Made by a program: the position numbers and the translations under genes
Shown here: positions 7,128-15,435 of the stretch, piece after piece
Layout of the letters: each line of letters begins with the position of its first letter
Numbering within the stretch: position 1 is the stretch's first letter
Source of the DNA: an uncultured Prevotella sp.
GTDB taxonomy: Bacteria > Bacteroidota > Bacteroidia > Bacteroidales > Bacteroidaceae
Direction of reading: 5' to 3'
Length of the DNA: 64,000 nt
NCBI GenBank assembly: GCA_902800365.1
Contig: CADCEF010000017.1
Coordinates: forward strand, 1-64,000
Notes under the pieces: generated by a model
What the model was told of the DNA's origin: nothing
Seen by the model: only the letters and a program-made list of their open reading frames with translations
The model's database searches: none

Positions 7128-7160
7128 GCAAATATACGCACAATTATTCAATTCACAAAA
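7128..7160 (-). promoter_or_regulatory. Promoter of the large lipoprotein gene
   Basis: On the minus strand TATATTTGC (7128-7136 read in reverse) is preceded by a TTTG box about 20 bp upstream. The 5' leader holds AGATATATTAACTTTTTTGA, nearly the same as in the leader of the M13 peptidase gene. Confidence 0.6.
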
Positions 7161-7186
7161 ACATATTCAAAAATTTTGCGATATTC

Positions 7187-7219
7187 TTTGTTGTATCGGA
7201 AATTATTTTTTATATTTGC
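7187..7219 (+). promoter_or_regulatory. Promoter of the S37-type peptidase gene
   Basis: TTTG (7187-7190) and TATATTTGC (7211-7219) are 20 bp apart. This box lies back to back with the minus-strand promoter at 7128-7160. Confidence 0.65.
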
Positions 7220-7239
7220 AGCATCTAAAACTAAAGGAT

Positions 7240-8613
7240 ATGAAAACAAAATTCTACAACCTTTCATTTGCAGCAATCTTACTTTGGAGTGTATTGCTGA
7301 TTTATTCGTGTGGAAATACTGATATTCCTGGCGGCGATACCCCGCCGCATTACGCTACGCTGAAAGAGGCCCTGCAGGATATCCCACTAATCTCTAAAGT
7401 CAAGGAGAATCCTGATACAGCTACGATGAAAAAGCAAGCCGAGCTTAACTACAAAGAGCAGTACAGCATGATGTTCACTCAAGACCTAAATCACGACGAT
7501 GAAGGTGGAGAAGGTTTCGAACAGAGAGTGTGCATCATGTTCCGCGGTTTCGACCGTCCTACCATCCTTGTAACAGAGGGATACAATTGGCATGGTTTCT
7601 ATGATGCATCCGATTTGGGTATTAATCTTAATGCCAACATGGTGCATGTGGAGCATCGCAACTACGGAAAGTCGTATAATCAAGACCAGCACCACTGGAA
7701 ATACCAGACTATAGCACAGGCCTCGGCCGATATCCATGCCGTTTATGAGGCTCTTAAACCCATCTTCCCCGGAAAATGGTTGAGCACAGGAACAAGTAAG
7801 AGTGGTGAGACCTCGATACTCTATGCCTACCACTATCCTTACGATATGAATCTTGCCATATCTTTCTGTTCGCCTTTCTTAGATGAGTTGTATGATGAGG
7901 ATTTCGGCCGTTATTTCATGAACGAGATTAGCACCGAGGAAAATCGTGCGCTGATGAAACGCATGATTCGTTTGGGCCTGACCGACGGTGAGAACGGCGT
8001 GTACAAGGATTTGTGCAGAACGATGGAAACAAGGGGTGAAAAGGTGCCCACTTATACCGAATATGTGTTTAACTTGTTTGATACGGGCTGTCAAATTTTC
8101 CAATATAAAGCTTTCGACAGCGTGAGAGTTGAAATGCTTGAGAAGATGATAGCCGATAAGGATTACATGATATCGCAAATAATCGATAACACTATAGGTA
8201 ATAGAGATCCTGATTCATACAGCTATTGGATAGACGCCGCCAAGGAACAAGGCTCGCCCGATTATTATTACAAAGACTTTGCCGATTTGCTTGAGGGTAC
8301 CAGTTTCAAGGCTGATGATGTGTTGGCTGATGAGATGAATGAGAGCGACCGCTATCTGTTGAACGAGTACGACAATATGGAGTACAGTAATGTAATAAAC
8401 AACTTCTTTGTGAACACCACTTGTCCGTTATTGCTCTACTATGTTCACGACGATCCATGGACGGGAGGTAAGCCCTCTACAGTAGGTTCTAACGTAAAGG
8501 TTGTAATCAACCCCATTGGATGTCACTCCTCAATTCTCAACAATCCCAATTACTGTCCCCCCGCCATCAAGCAAGAGGTTATGGATTACGTAACAACCTA
8601 CATCCAGCCCTAG
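7240..8613 (+). CDS. S37/S28-like serine peptidase lipoprotein
   Basis: This 457-residue protein has a lipoprotein signal ending LIYSC (Cys24). The sequence after it follows the PS-10 type (MEROPS S37) aminopeptidase plan: EHRNYGKS (139-145), the nucleophile elbow GTS186KSGET, VHDDPWTGG carrying the acid, and a late GCHSS histidine. The usual GxSKGG elbow is GTSKSG here, a Gly-to-Ser change next to the nucleophile. S37 enzymes release tripeptides from peptide N-termini, so this is likely a surface or periplasmic peptide scavenger. The ATG at 7240 follows ctaaagg and gives a proper signal peptide. A palindromic 3' element follows the stop. Confidence 0.78.
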   Translation: MKTKFYNLSFAAILLWSVLLIYSCGNTDIPGGDTPPHYATLKEALQDIPLISKVKENPDTATMKKQAELNYKEQYSMMFTQDLNHDDEGGEGFEQRVCIMFRGFDRPTILVTEGYNWHGFYDASDLGINLNANMVHVEHRNYGKSYNQDQHHWKYQTIAQASADIHAVYEALKPIFPGKWLSTGTSKSGETSILYAYHYPYDMNLAISFCSPFLDELYDEDFGRYFMNEISTEENRALMKRMIRLGLTDGENGVYKDLCRTMETRGEKVPTYTEYVFNLFDTGCQIFQYKAFDSVRVEMLEKMIADKDYMISQIIDNTIGNRDPDSYSYWIDAAKEQGSPDYYYKDFADLLEGTSFKADDVLADEMNESDRYLLNEYDNMEYSNVINNFFVNTTCPLLLYYVHDDPWTGGKPSTVGSNVKVVINPIGCHSSILNNPNYCPPAIKQEVMDYVTTYIQP

Positions 8614-8621
8614 CCCCTGCC

Positions 8622-8649
8622 CCCTGTCAGGGGACAGGTACCTGACAGG
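8622..8649. repeat. Palindromic 3' element GGGACAGGTACCTG-type
   Basis: ccctgtcaggggacag and gtacctgacagg form nested palindromes just past the peptidase stop. The core resembles the element at 219-246. Confidence 0.5.
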
Positions 8650-8689
8650 ACATGAAAAATCTTATCCTGCCAAATTATTTAGCCAGAAA

Positions 8690-8882
8690 TGTCATTCCGA
8701 GCGAACGTTTCCTCCCCACACTTGTCATCTCGACTAAGCGAAGCGCATGGAGAGATCTCATGAAATGCGCCCTTAGGCGCAAGCGGCTAAAGCCGCAGAG
8801 ATTCTTCGCAAGCGAAGCGGCGGAGCCGAGTACTCGACTACGCTCGGAATGACAAGTGAGGGAAAGGACGCTCGGAATGACA
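8690..8882. repeat. Dispersed repeat, long copy R2
   Basis: The ends are exact 14-bp inverted repeats: TGTCATTCCGAGCG at 8690-8703 and CGCTCGGAATGACA at 8869-8882. Inside are the common modules ttgtcatctcgactaagcga, agcgcatggagagatctcat, gcgcccttaggcgcaagcgg and actacgctcggaatgaca. The whole is a long imperfect palindrome, like a MITE or REP-type element, with no transposase. Confidence 0.85.
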
Positions 8883-8900
8883 ATGGTGGAGAGTGGAAAC

Positions 8901-10820
8901 TCACCAAATCCTTACCCTGGATTGGGGGGCTACGTAGAACTTATTGGCGGGAGTAACATCGAAGAGGTCGTACCAATCGTCGGTGTTGGTGACTACGCCA
9001 TTGACGCGCTCGCGGGGGAGAGAGTGACTATCCTTGGACATGTCATCAGTGGTAATCGCGAGGGCATAAACATCACTCCACTTATCGCACCACACGTAGG
9101 CATAAGCCTCGTAGAATCGCTGCTGTTGCAGGCGCAACTGCTCGCCCTCGAAACCTTGTTTCTTCAGGTGCTTCTGATAGCTGTTGTAAGCCAGGATGAA
9201 TCCACCCAGGTCGGCCACGTTCTCATCGGCGGTAAACGCTCCGTCGTTCTTCAGTCCGAGTTCCAAAGGCCAGATGTCGAGCGAGCTGTAGTAGTCGATC
9301 AGCTGTTTCGAGCGCTTCTCAAACTCCTTGGCTTCAGCCTCGGTGGCCAGGATATTGCCCGGGTTACCATCCTTATCCCACTTCACACCACCCACATCGT
9401 ATCCGTGGGTCATCTCGTGTCCGGCAATCGCCAGTGTGGCATAGTTGTGAGCATCGTTCTGCTGTGGGTCGAACGCAGGCGGCGTCATAAATTCCGGATA
9501 GATGTAAATGGCATTTAAGTTTCTGATATAGAATGCATATACATAACTGAGAGGCACCTGTATCAGTCCCATGTGGAATGCCGCTTTATCCTTAGGCATA
9601 CCTATCAGCTTGAGCAGCAAGTTCAGGTATGAACGGCGCATAGCCAGCATATCGTCGAGTATGGTCTGCTCGTTGCTGATATCGCCCCTGCCCTCTTCTA
9701 TCCACTCGTCTGGCTCGCCGATGTTGATAGTCATTCCATTCAGTTTCTCGATGGCGTTTTGTTTCGATGCCTCGCTCATCCAGTCGTTGTTGTTGATGCG
9801 CTCACGGAAGGTCTGTCGCAGCTGCTCTACATAATCCATATAAACCTGCTTCTGTGCCTTGTCAAAGGGGAAAGCCTTAGCGTAAGCATACGATTCGGCG
9901 TATCCCATATACTCCATGAGATACCGTTCTACAGCTCCGCCGTGGGTATACGAGATGAAATTGGTGTCCAACGACTTTTCGAGGTATTCATCGTCGAAGA
10001 ATATGGCATCCTGCTCGATGCTCTTTGTAAACAGATCCTTCAGCTCATCCAGCGATTTGTTTTGAATCGTCTCGATATCAGCGATGGCTTTTTCGTAATC
10101 CTCAGCAACCATGTCTTTGTTGCTGATGCTGGGCATATAAGCCAAGTCGAGCGAGATACCAAGCTCCTGGAACATGATTTTCAGCATCTCGTATTTCTCG
10201 CCGTCGATGCCACGGGTTGTGGCCTTTTTCATGGGGCGCAACAGGGCCATGAGGTCGGCATCGTTTTGCAACCGCCACTGCATGTTTTGCATCTTTAAAG
10301 GCGTATCGGTAACATTGTTTCCCGTGTGTTTTGTGATGGCAGCCCCAATCTTGCCATTGGCTGCAAACACATGCAGTTTGAAGGGCAGATAGTAGCCTTC
10401 CTTCATCAGCTGTGCAGCCAGTTTCCAGGCCTCTTCCTTGGTGGTGAGAGCATTCACGCGATCGAGGGCCGACTGCAGCTTCTGTTTCTGCAGATTGATG
10501 GTTGCCGCATCGGTCTTGGCTACATCGGCCATGGCTTTGGTCCAATAGGTTAGCTCCATCGCATTTCTGCGTTGTTCTTTATGCTCCTCCAAGGGGTCCC
10601 AATATACAGACTTGATAAGAGAATTACCAAGATCGGTGTTTTTCCAGTAACCGCCGTTGCAGTACATGTAGAAGTCGTCGCCAGGCTTAATACTTAAGTC
10701 CTTGTTGGCATCACCCTTCCACGCTTTGTCATCGACTACCGGTACGTAATTGTCGATGCTGTCGGTACATGCTGCCAGGCCAATAGCCATCGCAGCAATG
10801 GTCAAAATGTATTTTTTCAT
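8901..10820 (-). CDS. M13 family zinc metallopeptidase lipoprotein (PepO/neprilysin-like)
   Basis: This 639-residue protein has a lipoprotein signal MKKYILTIAAMAIGLAAC (Cys18). H468-EMTH472 is the zinc-binding HExxH, followed by GYDVGG. E533 in ENVADLGG is the third ligand, all typical of M13 (neprilysin/PepO) enzymes that cut oligopeptides. The C-terminal segment RVNGVVTNTDDWYDLFDV is the family's conserved end. The length is normal for bacterial M13. Together with the S37-type lipoprotein upstream it suggests a peptide-degrading surface set. The ATG at 10820 is chosen because the open frame upstream runs only through the dispersed repeat. The promoter is TAATTTTGC at 10847-10855. Confidence 0.92.
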   Translation of the reverse strand: MKKYILTIAAMAIGLAACTDSIDNYVPVVDDKAWKGDANKDLSIKPGDDFYMYCNGGYWKNTDLGNSLIKSVYWDPLEEHKEQRRNAMELTYWTKAMADVAKTDAATINLQKQKLQSALDRVNALTTKEEAWKLAAQLMKEGYYLPFKLHVFAANGKIGAAITKHTGNNVTDTPLKMQNMQWRLQNDADLMALLRPMKKATTRGIDGEKYEMLKIMFQELGISLDLAYMPSISNKDMVAEDYEKAIADIETIQNKSLDELKDLFTKSIEQDAIFFDDEYLEKSLDTNFISYTHGGAVERYLMEYMGYAESYAYAKAFPFDKAQKQVYMDYVEQLRQTFRERINNNDWMSEASKQNAIEKLNGMTINIGEPDEWIEEGRGDISNEQTILDDMLAMRRSYLNLLLKLIGMPKDKAAFHMGLIQVPLSYVYAFYIRNLNAIYIYPEFMTPPAFDPQQNDAHNYATLAIAGHEMTHGYDVGGVKWDKDGNPGNILATEAEAKEFEKRSKQLIDYYSSLDIWPLELGLKNDGAFTADENVADLGGFILAYNSYQKHLKKQGFEGEQLRLQQQRFYEAYAYVWCDKWSDVYALAITTDDMSKDSHSLPRERVNGVVTNTDDWYDLFDVTPANKFYVAPQSRVRIW

Positions 10821-10846
10821 ATCATTCAAAAAGTTAATATCTGCCT

Positions 10847-10855
10847 GCAAAATTA
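10847..10855 (-). promoter_or_regulatory. -7 element of the M13 peptidase gene
   Basis: TAATTTTGC on the minus strand lies 27 bp before the ATG. The leader contains CAGATATTAACTTTTTGA, shared with the lipoprotein gene that starts at 7093. Confidence 0.6.
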
Positions 10856-10900
10856 CGATAATTATATGAATTATGCAAGAAAAAAGGGGGAAATTTCCCT

Positions 10901-11125
10901 TGTCATTCCGACTAAGCACTCCTTCCTCTCCCTTGTCATCTCGACTAAGCACTCATTCCTCTCCCTTGTCATCTCGACTAAGCGAAGCGCATGGAGCGCT
11001 CGGCTATGCCGCTTGGCTTGTCCAAGAAATCTCATGAAATGCGCCCTTAGGCGCAAGCGGCAAGCCGCAGAGATTCCTCGACTACGCTCGGAATGACAAG
11101 GGGGGGGGGTACGCTCGGAATGACA
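10901..11125. repeat. Dispersed repeat, compound copy R3
   Basis: It begins TGTCATTCCGACTAAGCACT and ends ACGCTCGGAATGACA. Unlike the other copies it carries the ttgtcatctcgactaagc module in tandem with about a 34-bp period, and an extra gcgctcggctatgccgcttg piece. A run of ten G (11098-11109 region) lies between the last two arms. Confidence 0.85.
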
Positions 11126-11192
11126 AAGGGGAGTGTACGCTCATCTTTTCACTTTTACCATCATTTTGGCTAACTGGTGGTGGGGGAAATGC

Positions 11193-11224
11193 TTGGAATC
11201 GGGCGAAAAATGTTGTATCTTTGC
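11193..11224 (+). promoter_or_regulatory. Promoter of the HU/smalltalk unit
   Basis: TTGG (11193-11196) and TATCTTTGC (11216-11224) are 19 bp apart, about 100 nt before the HU gene start. Confidence 0.65.
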
Positions 11225-11325
11225 AACTGCAATGAGGCGATTGCTGCAAGATAGGAAAAACCTAATCTGAAGTAGTGAATAATAACCCCGAAGCCAGGGG
11301 TACAAAAAAAAGAAAGGAGGACAAT

Positions 11326-11844
11326 ATGGCAGTATTGTATCGATTATCACAGAACAAGATGTCATCGTCAAAGGCTTACGGAAAATGGTTTGCACAGGCA
11401 GTAATGACTGGCACCATCGACACCGACGCACTGGCCGAGATCATGCAGCGTAACTGTACCGTTAAGAAGAGCGATATTCTGGCGGTTATCAGCGAGCTCA
11501 TCGAGACCATGCAGGACCAGCTGCAGAACTCAAAGCGCATTAAGCTGAACGGCTTCGGAGCTTTTAAGCTTGGCATTGAGAACGCACCGGGAGGTGCCGC
11601 TACAGCAGCAGACTTCAGCGCCGGCAAGAACATTAAAGGTCTGCACGTGCTGTTTCAGCCTGAGGTTAAGACCGACACAACCGGTCAGCGCCGAAAGACG
11701 TTCATCACCGGCTGTACCGTTCAGGAGGCACCTAAGAACGATGTTGACTCTGCAAAGCCTGCTAACGGCTCTGGTTCTGCTAACAGTGGCAATCAGAACA
11801 GCGGTGCGCCAATAAGCAGCGATGACCCTGGTGAGGGAGATTAA
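11326..11844 (+). CDS. Long HU-family DNA-binding protein
   Basis: This is a 172-residue protein. The first 125 residues follow the Bacteroidetes long HU type (HU-like, TIGR01201-type): a helical front, RIKLNGFGAFKLGIEN (the GxF core strand), and a beta-arm region in which the usual RNP tip is replaced by ASFSAGKNIKG-like sequence. The last 40 residues are a Gly/Ser/Asn-rich flexible tail. Proteins of this kind bind DNA and in Bacteroidales usually sit beside a tiny smalltalk protein and an amidase. Here the smalltalk gene follows but no amidase does. The ATG at 11326 has a good AAAGGAGG ribosome site, unusual in this phylum, where most genes lack one. An in-frame AUA/AAT extension upstream is not needed. 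Confidence 0.85.
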   Translation: MAVLYRLSQNKMSSSKAYGKWFAQAVMTGTIDTDALAEIMQRNCTVKKSDILAVISELIETMQDQLQNSKRIKLNGFGAFKLGIENAPGGAATAADFSAGKNIKGLHVLFQPEVKTDTTGQRRKTFITGCTVQEAPKNDVDSAKPANGSGSANSGNQNSGAPISSDDPGEGD

Positions 11845-11855
11845 ACATCTCCCTC

Positions 11856-11935
11856 TGTCATCTCGACTAAGCGAAGCGCATGGAGAGATCTCCTAGATCT
11901 CTGAAGGAGATGTCTCGACTACGCTCGACATGACA
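11856..11935. repeat. Dispersed repeat, short copy R4
   Basis: It starts TGTCATCTCGACTAAGCGAA and ends CGACTACGCTCGACATGACA, lying in the gap between the HU and smalltalk genes. Confidence 0.85.
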
Positions 11936-11980
11936 GGGTGGTTTAGGTAATTTAAAGAAAGACAGAAAGGAGGAGGAAAG

Positions 11981-12079
11981 ATGATGAGAAACTGGAGGAC
12001 GGTCGTGAAGATCGTGGTGGCGTTGTTATCGGCATTGTTAGGTGCCGTTGGAGCAGCTGCCTCGGGTGTTCAAATTTAG
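11981..12079 (+). CDS. Smalltalk-type tiny membrane protein
   Basis: This is a 32-residue product: a short basic front (MMRNWRTVVK), then one hydrophobic helix (IVVALLSALLGAVGAAA). Size, charge pattern and position after an HU gene match the Bacteroidales smalltalk protein family, whose function is not known. A very strong ribosome site (AGGAGG, 11971-11976) stands before the ATG, stronger than for almost any other gene here. The second ATG at 11984 is also possible. The gene is below common length cut-offs and is easily missed. The terminator at 12099-12131 follows. Confidence 0.85.
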   Translation: MMRNWRTVVKIVVALLSALLGAVGAAASGVQI

Positions 12080-12098
12080 GAGCACCAACAAAAAGCAG

Positions 12099-12135
12099 AG
12101 TTCCCTGTTGGCAGAGCGCCAGCAGGGAACTTTCA
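12099..12135 (+). terminator. Terminator of the HU/smalltalk unit
   Basis: agttccctgttggc and gccagcagggaact pair in a 14-bp stem with one G-T mismatch and a 5-base loop, followed by ttcatttta. A near copy of this stem (gctggc/gccaac, CCCCTG/CAGGGG) lies at 14914-14942. Confidence 0.85.
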
Positions 12136-12175
12136 TTTTATTGCATCATCGTGATGATTATTCAAAAAAATTTCT

Positions 12176-12184
12176 TATCTTTGC
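12176..12184 (+). promoter_or_regulatory. -7 element of the C10 protease gene
   Basis: TATCTTTGC lies 37 bp before the ATG. The -33 region is A/T-rich with no clear TTG. Confidence 0.5.
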
Positions 12185-12220
12185 CCCCAAAAAATATTCA
12201 TCCCTAAATTAGATTCCAAT

Positions 12221-14695
12221 ATGAAGAGACAGTTGCTACTGTTACTGCTTGTGCTGATGACCGCTGGTGTATGGGCACAGCAGATTTCGGAAGAGCAGGC
12301 GCGCGATCGTGCCCTGAAATATCTCAGCAATAACGCTCCTGCCAAGACCAGGGGACTGAATGTGGGCATAGACAGGAAGACGGTTACGGCTAAGACGGAT
12401 GCCAAGAGCATCTACGCCTTCAACCTGGATGGCGGCGGCTTTGTGATTGCCTCTGGCGACAGTCGTGCGCTGCCCGTGCTGGGCTACAGCGCCACCGGCA
12501 GCATCGACTGGGACAGGATGCCAGACAACATGCGGGCGTGGCTGAAGAGCTACGACCAGGCCATGGCAACGCTGGGCAACACGAAGGAGTTTACCGACGG
12601 CGTGAGCAGACACGGACCGATGACCCGCGCCCCGCGTGAAGCCATCGGCCCGCTGCTCAAGACCCAGTGGTACCAGTTGGAGCCTTACTGGAATGACACG
12701 CCTCCCTACGACGGTGCCAATCCCGACTGGAAGGGGCAGCCGTCGCCAACAGGCTGCGGGGCCACCGCGATGGCGATGGTGATGAACTACTACCAGTGGC
12801 CGAAAGAAGCCTGCACGGAGATTCCTGCCTATGACCTCACCACGGCCCACGAGAATGTGGAGAAGGTGTGGCATATCGACGCGCTGCCGCCGACGACCTT
12901 CGACTGGGACAACATGCTCGACAATTACGTGACACCAGAGGGTATCATCGGCACTCCCGAACAGCAGGAGGCCGTGGCCAAGCTGATGCGCTATTGTGGG
13001 CAGGGCATCAGGATGAAATATTCCCCACTGGAATCAGCTGCCTACCTCCAATCCGTTGTGGAGGCCCTTGTCAAGTATTTCGGCTATCAGAACACGGCGC
13101 AGGTTAGACACCGTATATGCTATAGTATCGACGGCTGGGAGGACTTGATCTACAGCGAACTGGCCAATGGCCGGCCTGTGCTGTATGATGGTTACAACGA
13201 GGACTGGGGGCACACCTTCGTCTGTGACGGCTACGACGGTAATGGTCTCTTCCATATCAATTGGGGTTGGGGTGGCTACTTAGATGCCTACTTCTCGCTC
13301 TCTGTGCTCAACCCCTATAATATCATCAGTGCGGGAGCCAGCTCCAGCGGCATCGGTTTAAACATCAGTCAGAAAGCCCTCTTCGGCATAATGCCCGACA
13401 AGGACGGCACCAGTCCCAAGACGGTTAAGCCTCTCGCATATCTCGATCCCATTAATCCTGTAAGCGTGGTAGAGCCCGACTCTGTTTTTTTCATATACTA
13501 TTTTATTTCCGGTAGTTATGGCGACGAAGATGTCCGTGTGGATTACGCCATCGGTACCTGCTCAGACGACGGCACCCTCACCCCGGTGTTCATGGGTAAT
13601 CCCGCCGACAGCATTGTCTATAATTACGAAAACAACCACCACTGGGTCAAAGTCGATTCTACCGCCTTCCAACCAGGGGAATGGATGGCGCTCTATCCAA
13701 TGGTACGTTTCCGAAACATCCCTGGCTGCGACTGGCAGATGCTGGGTTCCGAGGAATATCAAGTCATGGCAGGCCGCACAACTGGCGGGCAGTTCTTTCT
13801 CATCAAGGAAATGCCCAATCTGGAGATTACCAAGGCCGAATTTACCAAGGGACCTGGCCGTATGGGTATGCGCAACGACCTGACGCTGACCATCTGCAAC
13901 AAGAGCGAGCGCGAGAGTACGATGCCGCTCTGTCTGGTTCCCCGCTATTTCGGTAAGGTCAAGCCGGCTGACATTACATCGGAGACGCCGCGCAGCGAAG
14001 GCGAACCTATGTTGGCTGGTGCCTATCTGCGGCCAGGTCAGGACACGGAGGTCACCTTCTGTTTCAAGCCGATGGCCAGCGGAACGGTCGACTTGTTGTT
14101 AGTCTGGCCTGACGGTACGCCGCTGGCAGATTACTTCATCGAGGTGAGCGACACCATCGGAAGCTACGATGACTATCTCGTGAACCAAAGTACCTACGAG
14201 CTGAAGCCTGGGCAGATTGCCTATCACGTCTGCATTGCGGATAAACCCGAGGCTATCGTCCCTCAGGGCGTACCAGCCGACAACATCTATTTATTCGTCG
14301 GCATCCATGATGATCAACGAGAGGCCATCCAAGTAGCCAGGTTAAGTCAGGAAGCCGTCAGCTACATGAGAGCCCTGCCCGAGAAGGCTGGCGACGGCAA
14401 TTATAAGCTGACGACTGATCTGACGCTCGACGTGCCCCAAAGTGGCTATTACACTGTGGTGTCGTATTTCGTAAACGAGCTGAAAGAGAATCCTTCGGAT
14501 GACGATATTATCTACAGCGCCCGCCATAAAGAAAGATTCTACTTCGACATGGAGACAGGCATTGCCAGCGTAGCGCGTGAGGATGACGGCAACGGCCGCT
14601 ATGTCGGTCTGAACGGCGTGGTTACGAACAGCCGTCCACAGCGCAAGGGCATCTATATCCACAAAGGCCGCAAGGTTTTGATGACAAAGGAGTGA
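12221..14695 (+). CDS. C10 (streptopain/interpain-type) cysteine protease
   Basis: This 824-residue secreted protein has a signal peptide MKRQLLLLLLVLMTAGVWAQ. A propeptide with the Spi-like DGGGFVIASGD motif precedes the mature domain. PTGC179GATAMAMV carries the nucleophile, and GH331TFVCDGYDGNGLFHINWGWGG carries the catalytic His and the conserved Trp/Asn end; these are C10 (SpeB/interpain) hallmarks. From about residue 400 come beta-rich domains not seen in SpeB. The last 25 residues (RKGIYIHKGRKVLMTKE) look like the short C-terminal tail found on many Bacteroidetes secreted proteins that use the type IX route. It is therefore probably a surface or secreted protein-degrading enzyme. The base composition is GC-richer than its neighbours, and transfer is possible. 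Confidence 0.9.
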   Translation: MKRQLLLLLLVLMTAGVWAQQISEEQARDRALKYLSNNAPAKTRGLNVGIDRKTVTAKTDAKSIYAFNLDGGGFVIASGDSRALPVLGYSATGSIDWDRMPDNMRAWLKSYDQAMATLGNTKEFTDGVSRHGPMTRAPREAIGPLLKTQWYQLEPYWNDTPPYDGANPDWKGQPSPTGCGATAMAMVMNYYQWPKEACTEIPAYDLTTAHENVEKVWHIDALPPTTFDWDNMLDNYVTPEGIIGTPEQQEAVAKLMRYCGQGIRMKYSPLESAAYLQSVVEALVKYFGYQNTAQVRHRICYSIDGWEDLIYSELANGRPVLYDGYNEDWGHTFVCDGYDGNGLFHINWGWGGYLDAYFSLSVLNPYNIISAGASSSGIGLNISQKALFGIMPDKDGTSPKTVKPLAYLDPINPVSVVEPDSVFFIYYFISGSYGDEDVRVDYAIGTCSDDGTLTPVFMGNPADSIVYNYENNHHWVKVDSTAFQPGEWMALYPMVRFRNIPGCDWQMLGSEEYQVMAGRTTGGQFFLIKEMPNLEITKAEFTKGPGRMGMRNDLTLTICNKSERESTMPLCLVPRYFGKVKPADITSETPRSEGEPMLAGAYLRPGQDTEVTFCFKPMASGTVDLLLVWPDGTPLADYFIEVSDTIGSYDDYLVNQSTYELKPGQIAYHVCIADKPEAIVPQGVPADNIYLFVGIHDDQREAIQVARLSQEAVSYMRALPEKAGDGNYKLTTDLTLDVPQSGYYTVVSYFVNELKENPSDDDIIYSARHKERFYFDMETGIASVAREDDGNGRYVGLNGVVTNSRPQRKGIYIHKGRKVLMTKE

Positions 14696-14720
14696 AAAAA
14701 CATTGCGCCCCCACCACCGC

Positions 14721-14854
14721 TGTCATTCCGAGCGTACTTTCCCCTCCCACCTTGTCATCTCGACTAAGCGAAGCGCATGGAGAGATCTCATGAAATGCGC
14801 CCTTAGGCGCAAGCGGCAAGCCGCAGAGATTCCTCGACTACGCTCGGAATGACA
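14721..14854. repeat. Dispersed repeat, standard copy R5
   Basis: TGTCATTCCGAGCGTA opens it and CTACGCTCGGAATGACA closes it. The inner modules are the same as in R2 but shorter. A worn further arm (gcgcttggtcgagaagaca) follows to 14889. Confidence 0.85.
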
Positions 14855-14904
14855 AGGAGGGGTGAAAGGAGCGCTTGGTCGAGAAGACAAGGGTGAAGAG
14901 GAAT

Positions 14905-14942
14905 AAAAAAACATCCCCTGCTGGCATTGCGCCAACAGGGGA
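14905..14942 (-). terminator. Terminator of the small secreted protein gene
   Basis: On the minus strand tcccctgttggc and gccagcagggga pair around five bases and are followed by TGTTTTTTTA. The stem is a relative of the one at 12099-12135. Confidence 0.85.
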
Positions 14943-14971
14943 CTTAAACAATCAATAAAAAACTAACGTAT

Positions 14972-15334
14972 TTATTTGTTCAAACCACGGTTGTTGATGG
15001 TAGTGTTGAGCAAAATTAGATACTTGCGCATCTGTTCATCATTCAGTACATAACGCATCCACTTAACATCGTTGTCGATAGCACGGCGTACAAGAGCCTC
15101 ACGCTCCTCGTTACCATACTGTGCTGCGAAACTCATCTCAGCGGCAAATGTGTGGTGGATGTTCTCTACAACCTCCTTCTGGTCGTCGGCCAGATTCAAA
15201 GCAGAAGAGAGCTTATTCATATTGATATTCATGTCATAAGCCTCTACGTTGCTTACTACGGTTGCGGTCTCGCCTTCAGCAAATGCAGTTGTCATACTCA
15301 GCATTGCTACCAGTGTCAAAATCATCTTTTTCAT
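14972..15334 (-). CDS. Small secreted helical protein
   Basis: This 120-residue protein has a clear signal peptide (MKKMILTLVAMLSMTTAFAE). The mature part is mostly amphipathic helix with LNLADDQKEVVENIHHTFAA, loosely like the LTxxQ motif of Spy/CpxP periplasmic chaperones. It has no cysteine and no catalytic motif. It stands alone with its own promoter (15436-15465) and terminator. I do not recognise a firm family; a periplasmic chaperone-like role is only an inference. Confidence 0.75.
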   Translation of the reverse strand: MKKMILTLVAMLSMTTAFAEGETATVVSNVEAYDMNINMNKLSSALNLADDQKEVVENIHHTFAAEMSFAAQYGNEEREALVRRAIDNDVKWMRYVLNDEQMRKYLILLNTTINNRGLNK

Positions 15335-15435
15335 CTTCTTACCCTTTCTTTTCTTTACTCGGAAGGTCTCGTGACCAACCTACTTTAAACTTTTAAATGT
15401 TACCCTTAAAAAACTTCTTTATGTCTTTTGACGGA

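Noticed and set aside
8856..9518. 220-residue plus-strand frame opposite the M13 peptidase
   Set aside because: It mirrors the M13 coding sequence; the HExxH and zinc-ligand motifs are on the minus strand.
10821..10952. N-terminal extension of the M13 peptidase
   Set aside because: It would put repeat-derived residues before the lipoprotein signal and cover the promoter at 10847-10855.
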